A program made the translations under genes and the position numbers. The notes under the pieces were generated by a model. The model worked only from the letters and a program-made list of their open reading frames with translations. It was not told where the DNA came from and did no database searches. Positions 5,465-5,519 of a stretch of DNA of 5,519 bases are shown in pieces (position 1 is the first letter of the stretch; each line of letters opens with the position of its first letter). This DNA is from an uncultured Eubacteriales bacterium (GTDB taxonomy: Bacteria; Bacillota; Clostridia; Oscillospirales; Oscillospiraceae). The stretch is taken from assembly GCA_900553805.1 (NCBI GenBank), contig USEU01000083.1:1-5519 (forward strand), written 5' to 3'.

Positions 5465-5519
5465 GCGCCCCTGAAAGGTTTAGCAGGTGTAGCCGACCAA
5501 AGGGCGGCGTACAGCTGCT
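5465..5519 (+). repeat. Partial repeat copy D at the right edge (direct relative to C)
   Basis: The start GCGCCCCTGAAAGGTTTAGC is identical to 3710-3729, and 5465-5495 differs from C at one base. CGGCGTACAGC recurs before the window ends. It occupies the region upstream of the histidine kinase, about 45 bp before its start, where a response regulator or the promoter would be expected. The copy is cut by the window edge, so its full extent is unknown. Confidence 0.82.

Overview
This GC-rich window (roughly 60% G+C by eye) reads as low-redundancy chromosome from an anaerobic gut Firmicute. The closest fit is the Oscillospiraceae/Clostridium cluster IV group (relatives of Oscillibacter, Flavonifractor or Pseudoflavonifractor). 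The basis is a DapH of the Bacillota acetylase type, a bacterial acyl-ACP thioesterase, a membrane-anchored HtrA, a tiny Cys/Gly-rich protein of a kind I associate with Clostridia, and intergenic repeats with the CCCCTCAGTCA...GCCAGCTCCCC signature that I remember from these genomes. The taxonomic call is an inference.

Layout, left to right. Positions 1-283 hold a small hairpin, an interspersed repeat (copy A) and the leader of dapH. dapH (284-976, +) makes N-acetyl-tetrahydrodipicolinate for lysine, diaminopimelate and peptidoglycan. A GC-rich hairpin follows. Next comes an unannotated-looking 48-residue Cys/Gly-rich small protein (1092-1238, +) with its own Shine-Dalgarno sequence and a textbook terminator. 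Facing it on the minus strand, read from right to left, are a sensor histidine kinase (5419-3998), an HtrA/DegP-type serine protease (3671-2445) and an acyl-ACP thioesterase (2066-1335). No response regulator gene is visible; it may lie beyond the right edge.

The gaps between the minus-strand genes (378 and 326 bp) and the two long flanks are almost entirely filled with members of one interspersed, palindrome-rich repeat family. The 12-mer TACGAATTCGCC or its complement occurs four times. Copy B holds two of these facing each other as perfect 12-bp inverted termini. A ~173-bp part of B returns inverted as part of C, so the htrA gene lies between long inverted repeats. C returns in direct orientation as D at the right edge, so the histidine kinase gene lies between direct repeats.

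The genes are envelope-related: a peptidoglycan precursor, fatty-acid release, extracytoplasmic protein quality control and a membrane sensor. There is no sign of one dedicated pathway. I see no CRISPR, phage, transposase or defence genes. The most interesting items are the repeat family and the small Cys/Gly-rich protein.
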